Assembly: GCA_026770615.1 (NCBI GenBank)
Contig: MU632001.1
Span: 1-21,354, forward strand
From: Pavlovales sp. CCMP2436
Taxonomy: Eukaryota; Haptophyta; Pavlovophyceae; Pavlovales
Direction of reading: 5' to 3'
DNA length: 21,354 bases
The position numbers and the translations under genes were made by a program. Under the pieces are notes generated by a model, which was given only the letters and a program-made list of their open reading frames with translations, was not told where the DNA came from and made no database searches. Numbering within the stretch: position 1 is the first letter of the stretch; every line of letters starts with the position of its first letter. Below are positions 9,040-18,252 of this stretch, piece after piece.

Positions 9040-12000
9040 ATGCCCTTATTGCCGTCGCCGTCCGGCGGTGGGCTGCGCGATCGGAGCGCCGCCGAGATCA
9101 ACGCAGCCTCGTCCGCCGGCTCGGACTCGCGCCGCAGCAGCCAGCCGGGCTCGGCGATCAAGCCCTTCCCTGCGCTCTCGGATGGCGCCTCGCCGACGGC
9201 CTCGCCCGAGATGAGCTCGTCCGATCTGGCCTCGCCCGCGCCGTCGGTCGCAGCATCCATGTTCGACTCGCCCTTCTCGCCCTTCACGCCGCTGCACATC
9301 AACAAGGCTTCTCCCGCACTGATAGGCGAGCCGCTCGCCTTCCAGCTGGGTTCGCCAGAAGTGACCGCGGCCGACTTTGGTCGCGCCACCGACATCTTCG
9401 CGTTCGCGACGACGACGGCGGGCGCTGTGGCATTCGCCGCGGACGAGCTCGCGCCACCGTGGTCGTCGATTGTGGACGACGCGCTAGTGGAGGAGGACGG
9501 CGAGGACGCAAAACCCGGGGACCTCGCGCCCGAGCTGCCGGCGAGTGCGGAGGCGCAGCTGTCGTCACCCTGCGCCTCGTCGACCCCAAACTTCGCAGAC
9601 GCCGCCAAGACCGAGTACTCCAAGACCGACGCCCCGCCTTTCCAGAGCCTCCTCGACGTCGAGTCGCACGAGTCACCGCGCTCACTCATCCGCGCAGCCT
9701 CGAGCGAACAGTCACCCGGCGCTGCTGACGCCTCGTGCGACTCGCCGTGCCCCGTCGGCAAGGAGCAGTTGGCACAAGTCTCGCCGTACCCTCTCGACCC
9801 CTCCTTATTGCAGCCACAGCCGCAGCAGCCGGAAGTGTCGGCGAGTGCGCCTCAGGTGATGCCGGAGGTAGCCTCGGCCGTCCCTCCGTCGCTCTTTGCG
9901 GCAGTGCTCGAGAAGCCCGTGTCGCCGTCGCTTCTGGTCCCTCCGTCGCTCTTTGCCCTGCTCGAGAAGCCGATCGTCCCCGCCGTGCTGCCCGCCTTCA
10001 CCTTTGCTTTTACCGCGCCCAAGCCCGCCGCCGCGCTCGGTGACTCGGAGGCGAAGGCGATGGACGCGACGGACGAGGTCATGCCGGCTGACGCACTCCC
10101 GCCGCTCGCCTCGCTCTATGACGAGACCGATGCCAACCCTTTTGCGCAGCTCTACCCGCCCACCTTCTCCTCCGGACACTTCGCACCCGTACCCGTGCCC
10201 GGGGCCTTCGCGACCGCCGCCGCTCCGTTCGCGTTCGGCGGGCTGCCCGCCACGGCTGTCTCCTCGCTGGCGACGGAGAGCGTGCCCTTTGGCGCGGGCG
10301 CTGGCGTTCCGACGGCCACGCCCGCGTCCGTGCCGACGGTGAGAGCGCCGTGGCAGAAGCCAGCGAGCCATTCGTTCTGGCTACCTCAGGCCGCGGCACT
10401 CGGCGCCCCGCCTCCTGCTACCGCGGCTCCCATCTTCAGCTTCGGCGCCGGCGCCGGGTTCGCCGCCGGCGGCGCGCCCAACCCGTACGCGCGCCGCGGC
10501 TCGGTGGGCCTCGGCGGCGCGGATGCGAATGGTGGCCGGCCGCAGACGCGCTACCCGGCGCCCGGCTCGCCGCTGGACGCTGCCAAGTTCGCCTCCAAGC
10601 CGAGCTCGCCGCTCGCCGAACCGCTCCCGCTGCGCAACCTGCCCAGCTTCGCCCACCCGGCAGCGGTGGCCGCTGCGCCGCTGGCCGCCTGCGCGCCCTT
10701 CGCAGCGCTCGCGCCCACGCCGATCGGCAGCGTACCGCCCTTTGCCGCCTCCACCGAGTTGCAGGCCCCTTCGGCCATCTCGAACCCGTTCTCACGCCAC
10801 TCCTCGAGCCTGCGCGGCGTGCGCGCGCGCTACCCGCGCACGCTCGGCGTCGCCTCCCCCGGTGCACTGGGCCTCGCCTCGCCCACCGCCGCCGCCAGCC
10901 GCCTCTCTACCGCCTCGCCGGTCGCTGTCGCGTCGCCCCGTGCGCGCATCAGCAGCGCCGAGGCGCAGACGCGCAACACGCCGCCGCTGATGCGCGCCAC
11001 CCCCAAGATCGCGCGCGAGCCCTCGCCCGCATCCCGCGCCGCGGCCGCGTCGGTGAAGGCCGCGGGAATGGCATCGCTTGCTGGCGCGTCCACGCCAAGC
11101 GCGCACGCAGCCGCCATCGGCGCTGGGCTGCTGTGCGCGGCGCTAGCGGTGATGGCCATGGTTGGCGGCGGTGGCAAGGGCGCCACCGCCGTCGCCCCGC
11201 TCTCGAACGGCGCGTTGGTGGCCGTCGCCTCGCAGGCACAGGTGGTTGGTGCACACGGCGGCGAGTTCGCCGCGCTGCTCGCCGGACAGAGCGCCGTGGA
11301 CTCGACGGAGTGCACGCCGGCCGAGCTGCTTGCCAAGCCCGTGGCGCTCGCGTGGACAAGCCGCGGCTGGGCGCCAAGTGCCGCGCTGCTAGGCCCCAAC
11401 GCCCCGGCGTGCGCGCTCGACGGCGAGGCGGCGGAGGCGGTGACCGGCCTCGCGCTGGCGGTCTGCACGCCGGCGGCGGTGGCCGACGCCGGAGTGGCGG
11501 TCGAGCTGCGCACGCGCGCGGCCCAGAAGGCGGCGCAGTGCGCGCTCCCCGAGGACGCCGACCTGCCGTGGCCGCGCTCCGCTGCTGAGCTCGCGTCAAA
11601 GGCCGGTGGTGCGCGCTGGGCGCCGGCGGTGGCCGGGCAGTGCGCGGCGGGTGCGCAGGCGAGCCTCCTCTCCGAAGCCCCCGTCGCCCTGGCGGCCGCG
11701 GTGGCCGCACCGGCGGCGGCGGCCGGGCTGGCCGCGGCTGCAGCGGGCTTAGGCGCGAGCGTGGCGGTACGCTGGGCGCTTCGCCAGCTGGCCAAGGCGC
11801 TGACGGTCCTCGCGGGGCTGCTCCTGCTTGGCATCGGCCTGCTGCTTGTCGCGGGCTGGGCGGAGGAGCCTGTCGCCTCCGGGGTGGCCAGGCGCGGCAA
11901 GGGCAGGCGCTCGTCCGTCTCGCACATGTCCTCCGTCGCGAAGGCGGGCGCCGCCGCCCTCGCCGAGGCGGGCGTCGCCACCGTCGCCGGCATGGCCGTG

Positions 12001-13273
12001 TGCACCGCCACGCCGCAGATGCCGCGCCACTCGCCCATCGCGCGCCCAGCCTCGCCCGCGCACCCGCAGGCGGGTGCACCTGCCCCCGTCGCCACTCCCG
12101 AGGCGCAGCCCGAGCCCGCCGCCCCACCGGTGGCCACGCCCGTCCCGATGGATGGTGTGCTACGCCCCGTCGCGCGCCGCGCCGCGCCGACGCCCGGCAC
12201 CGTCCCGTACGGCTCGCGCGCGCTGCCGGCGGACGACGCGCCGGAGAGCTGGGCCGAGCGCGCCGCCGCCTTTGCGTCGCTGTCACTGCCCGCCGGGCTG
12301 GGGCGCGCGAGCGTCGGCTCGTCGTGGCAGCCCGTCGGTGCGGAGCAGACGGTCGAGCAGGCGGCGCGCGAGGAGGCGGTGGTGGCCCCGGCGGAGGACG
12401 CGCCGATGGAGGATGTGCAGGACGTAAAGATGGACGACGCGGTCGCCTCCACGCGGGTGCGCCGCTAGGCCGAGGCGCGACCGGCCGAGTGACCCCGCGT
12501 GACCGCACCTCTGATGACGCAGCTGTGCCCCCGCCTCCCCCGCCCCTCTCCCCCCCCCCTTCCCCTCGCAGGCGACCCCGTCGCATAGCTGGGGCGCCTC
12601 GCCCCTCGCGAACACCGCGGCCGCGCTCGGCGCATTTGTGGCCTCCCCGCTTGCAGCTGCCACCAAGGCGCTCGGCATCGGATCCCCCACGCCGGGCACG
12701 GCGGAGCAGTTCGAGGAGGCGGCGGTGGAGGGGCGCGCGCAGGGCACGCCGGCGGTGGTCAAGGGCGCTGCGATGCTCGCGGACGACTCGGCGAAGCCGA
12801 GCCGCTCACAGGTGCGCTAGCCCCCCCCCCTCGCCTCTCCCAGCCATCTCACTCCACTGTCCATCACTCGCTCTGCTGCCAGTCTCGCTCACGCCTGCGC
12901 CCCCTCCCAAAATCGCTTTGAATCCGCTCTCACGCCAACTGCGTGTGCTCAGGGCCGCTCTTGGCAGCCGAGCCCGCACCCTGGCCCCTACGAGGCGAGC
13001 CCGGAGTCCGCCGACATGCCGCTCGCCTCGCCATTGCCCGCGCCGCTCCGCCTGGAGACCTCGACGCCTGCCTCGGGGCCCGCGGGCGCCGCCGCGCGCT
13101 CGGCGCGGCGCAAGAGCGTCACGTGGTCTGAGATCGAGGGCGCGGCGCTCTCTTTCCCCGAGGTGCGCAGCGCGCGCAGGCCGACGCGCGTGGCGGCGAT
13201 GCCGGACAGCGCGACGCCTGCACGCCGCTCGGGTCGCCTCTCCGCGCGCTCGGGAAGCAGGAGCGTGGCCTGA
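9040..13273 (+). CDS. FG-motif, Ser/Pro-rich integral membrane protein, possible nuclear-envelope protein (3 exons, ~1325 aa)
   Basis: Exons 9040-12456, 12572-12810/12811 and 12953-13273 join in phase 0 with GTGCGC or GTGCGCT donors and CGCAG/CTCAG acceptors. Residues 1-690 are Ser/Pro/Ala-rich with many S/T-P sites. They include FAFG (~397), PFG (~417) and FSFG (~466), motifs typical of FG nucleoporins. A hydrophobic helix at ~690-711 is followed by a ~170-residue domain with five Cys, then an Ala-rich segment (~880-915) and a strong membrane helix (~920-941, LTVLAGLLLLGIGLLLVAG). The tail is again S/T-P-rich. Exon 3 carries RKSVTW (K at ~1273), which fits the RVxF docking motif for protein phosphatase 1. 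A soluble FG-bearing face plus membrane anchors resembles transmembrane nucleoporins or inner nuclear membrane proteins in layout, but I do not recognise the family and no homology is claimed. The start at 9040 is chosen for composition; 8968 is possible. Confidence 0.72.
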
Positions 13274-14517
13274 GCGCCCGCAGCACACTTTGCAGCCGTG
13301 GCCGGGACACGCTGCTCGGAGGGTGAAGGAGAGAATGAAAGATGCGCCTTTTGTTCTGGTCGCTGACCCGCGGAGGGACAGGATGGCGCGGGCGGCGGGG
13401 CGCTTTCTGGCAGAAGAGTCTGGAGCATGTCGCCACTGCCCCCGTCGCCGTCGGGCCTCCACTGCCCTGCCAGTTTCGAGTTGCAGCCAGTCGCGCACTC
13501 GCGCTGTGCTGCCTGTACGCACACCGTTGAACGGAGTCGGCAGTCTAAAGAGCGAGGTCCCTTGGCATGACATTGCAAAATTATTGCCAGGGCCGTAACT
13601 CATAGTAATCTAATTATATTTAATGAATTATCACTAAACTATTGTATATATATATATATATAACTAGTTACTCTACTCAATAATGAATAAGAAATTCGCA
13701 CTTGATACTTCAAACTAATGTTTCTGCTATATAATTTGAAATGTAACCTAGTCGCCCTCGCCCAGAGCGACGGGCGCGCTGCGCTCTGACCTCTGTGGAG
13801 AAGCTACATTCCGCCAGATCGCCCAGGGCGATGTTCCAGGCGAAGAAGCAGACGGAGACGATCCCAAGGCTTAAGCGGCACCACTTGCGCGACATCCCTG
13901 GACCTTGATGTCAGCATACTGCATGACGGCGCCGATGTTCAGGCTCTTCCGCACGCAGCTGCAGCCGCATTTTTACGGAATAGCGAGATGAGGAAGGAGG
14001 GTACCATTCCAACCCACGTCGACGGCTCGATCCGCCGTCAACGGGTTCCTCCGTCCTCGTTGACCGATCTGGTGCTGGGACGCCGTGCAGAGCAGATCAC
14101 CATCCAGAGCAGCTCGGACTTACTCAATCCGCGCTGACGGCCAACACAGAGCACCACTCGCACGCTCAGCAGAAGAGGCCGCACGTGCTTTCCGGCCACA
14201 AGGTGAAGCCGAGGACCGCGGGCACCGGGCAAGAAGGACAAGGCAAGCGCAGCACCTGCGCCACCGCCGAAGCCATCGACGCCGGCCGCCAACGGATCCC
14301 GGGTCCAATGCTAACAGCGCTCGATCCGATGAAAGCCGATGTACGGCACGCTGCCCGACGCTGCTACAACGTGTCGTCCCGCCTGCTCGCGGGACTTGGA
14401 GATCGCATTCATGTGCATCAAAGGGGGGTCTTGCATCTTTCCCATATCACTCGCTGACAGGCAGCGCATCGTGGGTTGCGTCGTCGTGTGGCTACCAGTC
14501 GAGCACACACACAGTAT
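13274..14517. other. Long region without a convincing gene
   Basis: 13274-13600 is probably the 3' UTR of the membrane-protein gene. 13600-13740 is AT-rich and includes the TA microsatellite at 13645-13662. 13741-14517 returns to moderate GC. On the minus strand at 13785-13895 there is a hydrophobic text (MSRKWCRLSLGIVSVCFFAW) with a protein-like stretch in another frame just upstream, which could be a frameshifted remnant of a membrane protein. A 49-codon plus-strand frame at 13987-14136 (MRKEGTIPTHVDGSI) is not recognised. A KKDKASAAPAPPPKPS text near 14226-14300 is low complexity. None is strong enough to call. Confidence 0.5.
13645..13662. repeat. TA dinucleotide microsatellite
   Basis: A run of nine TA units lies in the AT-rich spacer downstream of the membrane-protein gene. 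Confidence 0.9.
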
Positions 14518-14781
14518 GTGTGAAAGTTTCTAGTTCAACGTCCGTCCCCGAGAGGATCTCACTGGATTTAAGTGTTGAAAAACACTCAGATCAGGGATCC
14601 ACCCCGAGCACACGGATACCGTCCCCACCGCTGATCAGTTCAGACACACGACGATCGACGACTGACTACTCTCGACTGGCGCGCTGACCGACCTCCATTG
14701 CTCTCCCTCGCGTCGTCTGAAAATGCAGCACCGTCTGCGAGCGCGGCACACAGGCCTGCTCGACTCACAAAACATTACTTC
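14518..14781 (+). repeat. Copy A of a ~260-bp direct repeat
   Basis: This segment reappears at 15086-15343 in the same orientation with roughly 85-90% identity by eye. Long identical blocks include GGATCCACCCCGAGCACACG, CTGATCAGTTCAGACACACG and GTCGTCTGAAAATGCAGCAC. It has no protein-like frame. Two diverged direct copies around a 304-bp unique core could be terminal repeats of a small non-autonomous retroelement (TRIM-like) or a plain segmental duplication. The usual TG...CA ends and a target-site duplication are not evident. Confidence 0.85.
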
Positions 14782-15085
14782 TTCACTAGCCTGTATCACA
14801 TATATTGTGATTATTGCCCCGAGGGACAGAAATCGCAAATATACGCGGCTTGTCTGCTGGCCCAGTCTATCCCACCCCTTGCCGGGGGTGGGCCTTGGGC
14901 GCAGGGCTTTGGGATGCGGGAAATCGCGGGCTTGCTGGCTCATGATTGTGTTTTGGCAACTTTGAGTTTGCTGGCTCATATTCGGTTTTGGGTTTCTTGC
15001 CGCCCGAGTGGTGTGTCAGCGTGGTTGACTGGATGGTCTCAAAGGCCAGTTTGGTAGATGAGCGCATTGTGCGTGGGTGATTTCC
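14782..15085 (+). other. Unique core between the two ~260-bp direct repeats
   Basis: This 304-bp segment has no supported coding frame. It contains small self-similar pieces such as GCTTGCTGGCTCATGATTG and TTTGCTGGCTCATATTCG. A primer-binding site next to the left repeat is not obvious. If the pair is a small LTR element, this is its internal domain. Confidence 0.4.
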
Positions 15086-15343
15086 GTGTAAGTTTCTAGT
15101 TAAATGTCCGTCCCCGGGAGGATCGCACTGGAAAAAAGCGTTGAAAAAAACACTCAGATCCAGGGATCCACCCCGAGCACACGGATACCGTCCCCAGCGC
15201 TGATCAGTTCAGACACACGACGATCGACGACGACTCTCGACTGACGCGCTGACCGATCTCCACTGCATCTCCCCCGCGTCGTCTGAAAATGCAGCACCGT
15301 CTGCAAGCGCGACACACCTACGCGACTCCCAAACCATTACTTC
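15086..15343 (+). repeat. Copy B of the ~260-bp direct repeat
   Basis: This is the second copy of the repeat at 14518-14781, 258 bp long, differing by scattered substitutions and small indels. The homology ends near TTACTTC in both copies. 15344-15511 after it holds a short G/C hairpin (GGGGGCTGAGCGCCCCC, 15376-15392) and no gene. Confidence 0.85.
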
Positions 15344-15511
15344 GTAGCCATCTTCATCAAAACTGATTGCTGCGCAGGGGGGCTGAGCGCCCCCTCCCAA
15401 TGCAGATATCATGAAAGCCACCTCCCTCAACGCCTAGGGCGTTTGCGGGTTGTGTTGAAGGGTCATATGAACTAACTAACTAGGCTAAATACTGAATATA
15501 TCCGAGCGTGA

Positions 15512-15997
15512 AGGTCATCCGATAACCGCACCCTCGCGCAACCGCGCGGATCATCCGAACCTGGCGCATTATCTGATAACCACACCCTCACGCAGCCGCG
15601 CCTGACCAGGCAGGAGGAGCAGGCTCCTCTCGAGCAGAACAGGCGCCCGAGTCTGGCCGCGACGGAGGACAGCCAGACCAAGCAGCCGCGCCTGAGCAGG
15701 CAGGAGGAGCAGGCTCTCAAGCAGAACAGGCGCCCGAGTTTCTGCAGTCGCGACCCACCAGCCAAGGAGAACCATCACGGGTTTACGTGCACGGAGAGGG
15801 CGTGCTGGACCGGGCCCGACGGCACCAAAATCCCCAAGGTTGCCGCGGAAACTGGGTTCACCGACCCCTGGGGCAAAGAGTTCTTTTCGTGTATGTGCGT
15901 ACACTGCAGGAACCAGTGCAAGCTGACAGACACCTGCAATGCGACCTACATTGCCGGACCTCCCGATTTTTCGATGGGCTGGCCCTGGCACAAGTAA
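15512..15997 (+). CDS. Cysteine-rich coding exon without a start codon
   Basis: A 161-codon open frame follows TGA (15509-15511) and ends at TAA (15995-15997). It has no usable ATG, so it is best read as an internal or last exon, or as a gene fragment. The first half has imperfect protein repeats, DNRTLAQPR / DNHTLTQPR and [20 protein letters not shown] / [19 protein letters not shown]. The second half is compact and Cys-rich with spacing C-X4-C-X28-C-X-C-X2-C-X3-C-X5-C, plus Trp/Pro/Gly-rich patches ([17 protein letters not shown]). The length difference between the repeats is exactly one codon, which argues for real coding constraint. CAA|GTAAGG at 15991-15999 is an excellent splice donor just before the stop, so the exon may be spliced out of an intron now occupied by plastid DNA. 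I do not recognise the family. The spacing could form a zinc site or disulfides. Confidence 0.5.
   Translation, partial: RSSDNRTLAQPRGSSEPGALSDNHTLTQPRLTRQEEQAPLEQNRRPSLAATEDSQTKQPRLSRQEEQALKQNRRPSFCSRDPPAKENHHGFTCTERACWTGPDGTKIPKVAAETGFTDPWGKEFFSCMCVHCRNQCKLTDTCNATYIAGPPDFSMGWPWHK
15592..15739 (+). repeat. In-frame ~60-bp duplication within the Cys-rich exon
   Basis: 15592-15652 and 15682-15739 are near-identical apart from a few substitutions and one missing codon in the second copy. A shorter related pair lies at 15521-15547 and 15575-15601. Both preserve the open frame of the Cys-rich exon. Confidence 0.85.
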
Positions 15998-16073
15998 GGT
16001 CGAACGAAGCGGTCTCCGCTCAGCCTCGATTAATCACCGGTGTGCAGTGTCGCATCATAATACCAGAGTCCCT

Positions 16074-17729
16074 ATGCTTAATCACCACCTAGCTGGACTA
16101 TTAGGTCTTGGATCACTTTCATGGGCAGGACACCAAATTCATATAGCTTTACCGATTAACAAGCTACTAGATGCAGGTGTAGCACTACAAGAGCTTCCGT
16201 TGCCTCGTGAGTTTTTGACAAATCATGAACTAATGAGCCAACTTTACCCGAGCTTCGAGCAAGGTTTAAAGCCATTCTTTATTCTGGCTTGGGGAGAATA
16301 TGCGGACCTCTTAACATTCAAATCAGGACTAAACCCTGCTACTGGTGGACTTTGGTTAAGTGATACAGCGCACCACCACTTAGCCATTGCATGTTTATTC
16401 ATCATCGCTGGGCATATGTACCGTACGAACTGGGGTATAGGGCCTTCGATAAATGAGATCTTAGAAGGACACAAGGGTCCATTTACAGGAGAAGGACACA
16501 AGGGTCTTTACGAGATCTTAACAACTTTTTGGCATGCCCAACTTGCTATTAACTTAGCTATGGAAGGATCTCTAAGTATAATTGTTGCACACCATATGTA
16601 TGCAATGCCTCCATACCCTTACTTAGCGACAGACTATGCAACGCAATTATCACCATTTGCGCATCACATGTGGATTGGTGGATTCTGTGTTGTAGGCGCA
16701 GGTGCACACACGTCAATCTTTATGGTTAGGGACTATGACCCAACGCAGTCTTAAAACAATCTTCTTGATCGAGTACTAAGACATAGAGAATCTATCATTT
16801 CCCACTTAAATTGGTTTTGTATTTTCTTAGGGATGCACAGATTTGGTCTTTATATCTATAACGATACAATGCGAGCGCTTGGTAGATCAAAAGATATGTT
16901 CTCTGATTCTGCTATTAAATTAGAGCCTGTATTTGCACAATGGATTCAAAGCCTATATACCGTGGCTAATCAAGGAACAGCACCTAACGCGCTAGCTACT
17001 ACAAGTTACGCATTTGGTGGTGATGTAGTAAGTGTAAACGGAAAGGTAGCGATGATGCCTATTTATTTAGGTACTGCAGACTTTATGGTGCACCATATCT
17101 ACGCATTTACTGTTCACGTTACTGTACTAATTCTTCTAAAGGGTACTCTATTCGCGCGTAGTTCTAGACTAATCCCGTACAAAGCAAACCTTGGATTTAA
17201 ATTTCCTTGCGATGGACCTGGACGCGGAGGTACTTGTCAAGTTTCTGCTTGGGGTCTTTTCTGGATGTACAACTCAATCTCAGTAGTAACTTTTCACTTT
17301 AAGTGGAAGATGCAATCAGATGTTTGAGAAACTGTTTCACCAGAAGGTGCTCTTTCACACATTACTGGGGGAAACTTCACTAACTCTTCGATCACGATAA
17401 ACGGATGGTTACGAGACTTCTTATGGGCACAAGCGTCGCAAGTAATTCAGTCGTATGGTTCTGCTTTATCAGCTCATGGTCTAATTTTCTTAGGTGCACA
17501 CTTTATTTGGGCGTTTAGTTTAATGTTCTTATTCAGCGGAAGAGGTTACTGGCAGGAGCTTATTGAATCAATAGTTTGGGCGCACAATAAACTTAAATTA
17601 GCACCTTCGATTCAACCTCGTGCATTATTAAGTATTACTCAAGGTCGTGCTGTAGGTTTAGCACATTACCTTCTAAGGGGTATTGGTACTACTTGGACAT
17701 TCTTAGAAGCAAGAATTATATCCGTAGGA
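16074..17729 (+). pseudogene. psaA: psaA pseudogene, 5'-truncated (photosystem I P700 apoprotein A1)
   Basis: The reading starts at [20 protein letters not shown], so roughly the first 200 residues of the ~750-residue PsaA are missing. The rest is collinear to the C-terminus (ARIISVG). Conserved landmarks include [34 protein letters not shown] and the [13 protein letters not shown] loop with both Cys that ligate the F_X cluster. Defects are TAA at 16752-16754 (Tyr expected), TGA at 17325-17327 (Trp expected), loss of five residues in [10 protein letters not shown] (the DHVFL segment), one extra Leu in RALLSITQ, and a stop changed to TAC at 17730-17732. Several conserved residues are altered (for example [18 protein letters not shown]). 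All indels are multiples of three. It cannot make PsaA unless transcripts are edited. Confidence 0.92.
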
Positions 17730-17797
17730 TACAAATCTCACAGCATAACAAGGACAAGGTAGATAAAACAGAAAATAATCATTTATAAAAAAAGTTA

Positions 17798-17972
17798 ATG
17801 GCGACAAAATTCCTAAGTTTAGTCAAGCTTTAGCACAAAACCCCGCCACAAGACGTATCTGGTATCGTATTGCTACTGCGCACGATTTCGATAGTCATGA
17901 CGGAATGACAAAAGAAGTTCTGTATCAAAAGATATTTTCTTCGCACTTTGGTCACCTGGCTGTGATCTTCTT
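17798..17972 (+). pseudogene. psaB: psaB 5' fragment, frameshifted
   Basis: After a 65-bp spacer the text is the PsaB N-terminus: MATK, then a one-base deletion in the T run at 17810-17811, then [28 protein letters not shown] and [18 protein letters not shown]. Only about 58 of ~735 residues are present. Order and strand match the usual plastid psaA-psaB pair. The fragment breaks at about 17972 and continues directly into psaJ. Confidence 0.9.
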
Positions 17973-17973
17973 A

Positions 17974-18046
17974 ATGACGATTACAGCTGCTCTACTAATC
18001 GAAGCAAATAGAATTTTTCCCTGATGCTTTATTTATACCTATATAG
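17974..18046 (+). pseudogene. psaJ: psaJ 3' fragment fused to psaB
   Basis: [16 protein letters not shown] is the second half of the small photosystem I subunit PsaJ. It is followed, after a one-base shift at about 18017, by DALFIPI and TAG at 18044-18046, the normal PsaJ end. The fusion point lies at TTAATGAC, where psaB FLW and psaJ W(L/M)T text could share a few bases. The first half of psaJ is missing. Confidence 0.8.
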
Positions 18047-18061
18047 CTGGTATAAAAAACT

Positions 18062-18099
18062 AAAGCTCCATTTCAAGATATATCTTGAAATGGAGCTTT
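18062..18099. terminator. Perfect 38-bp palindrome (plastid 3' stem-loop)
   Basis: Two 19-bp arms, AAAGCTCCATTTCAAGATA and its exact complement, meet without a loop spacer. It sits between the psaJ 3' end and the oppositely oriented trnH, where plastid genomes often have a transcript-end stem-loop serving both convergent genes. A run of T/A follows on either side. The two arms show no mismatch. Confidence 0.8.
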
Positions 18100-18106
18100 T
18101 AAAAAG

Positions 18107-18180
18107 GGCGAGTGACGGGATTCGAACCCGCGAATGCTGGAATCACAATCCAGTGCCGTAACCGCTTGGCCACACCCGCC
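18107..18180 (-). tRNA. trnH: tRNA-His(GUG), plastid type
   Basis: Read on the minus strand the segment folds as a full cloverleaf. An extra G at position -1 faces the discriminator C, as is typical of tRNA-His. The acceptor stem GCGGGTG/CACTCGC has one G-T pair. The D arm is GCCAAGCGGTTACGGC, the anticodon arm is CTGGA-TTGTGAT-TCCAG with anticodon GTG, and the T arm is GCGGG-TTCGAAT-CCCGT. CCA is not encoded. It resembles chloroplast trnH and lies within the plastid insertion. It looks intact, though expression from a nuclear location is doubtful. Confidence 0.9.
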
Positions 18181-18252
18181 TATAATAAACGCGCATTTAT
18201 ATATGCATTCAGACTTTAATTATTATTTAGATGTATATATTCAGCGATCACT

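Larger units (their letters stand above)
16055..18200 (+). other. Insertion of plastid DNA in the nuclear genome (NUPT)
   Basis: At about 16055 the composition shifts abruptly from GC-rich to AT-rich, and the text becomes recognisable plastid genes: psaA (from mid-gene), psaB start, psaJ end, a palindrome and trnH(GUG). The genes are truncated at both outer ends, contain stops and a frameshift, and psaB is fused to psaJ. This is the expected picture of plastid DNA moved to the nucleus and rearranged. GC-rich nuclear-type sequence flanks both sides. The exact left edge is uncertain by about 20 bp and the right edge by about 40 bp. An assembly chimera is the main alternative. Confidence 0.85.

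Noticed and set aside
10830..12586. Long minus-strand frames opposite the membrane-protein gene
   Set aside because: They are Arg/Pro- or Ser/Ala-rich mirror frames of a GC-biased gene, without motifs.
11640..13598. 652-codon plus-strand frame overlapping the membrane-protein gene
   Set aside because: It is Arg-rich and low complexity, and it runs through both introns. The phase-consistent splice model explains the region better.
15592..15739. CRISPR-like repeat array
   Set aside because: There are only two long imperfect copies that preserve a reading frame. This is a protein repeat, and the genome is eukaryotic.
16752..17327. Variant genetic code (TGA = Trp) to rescue psaA
   Set aside because: A TAA is also present at a Tyr site, other Trp codons are TGG, and the neighbouring psaB is frameshifted. 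Pseudogene decay is simpler.
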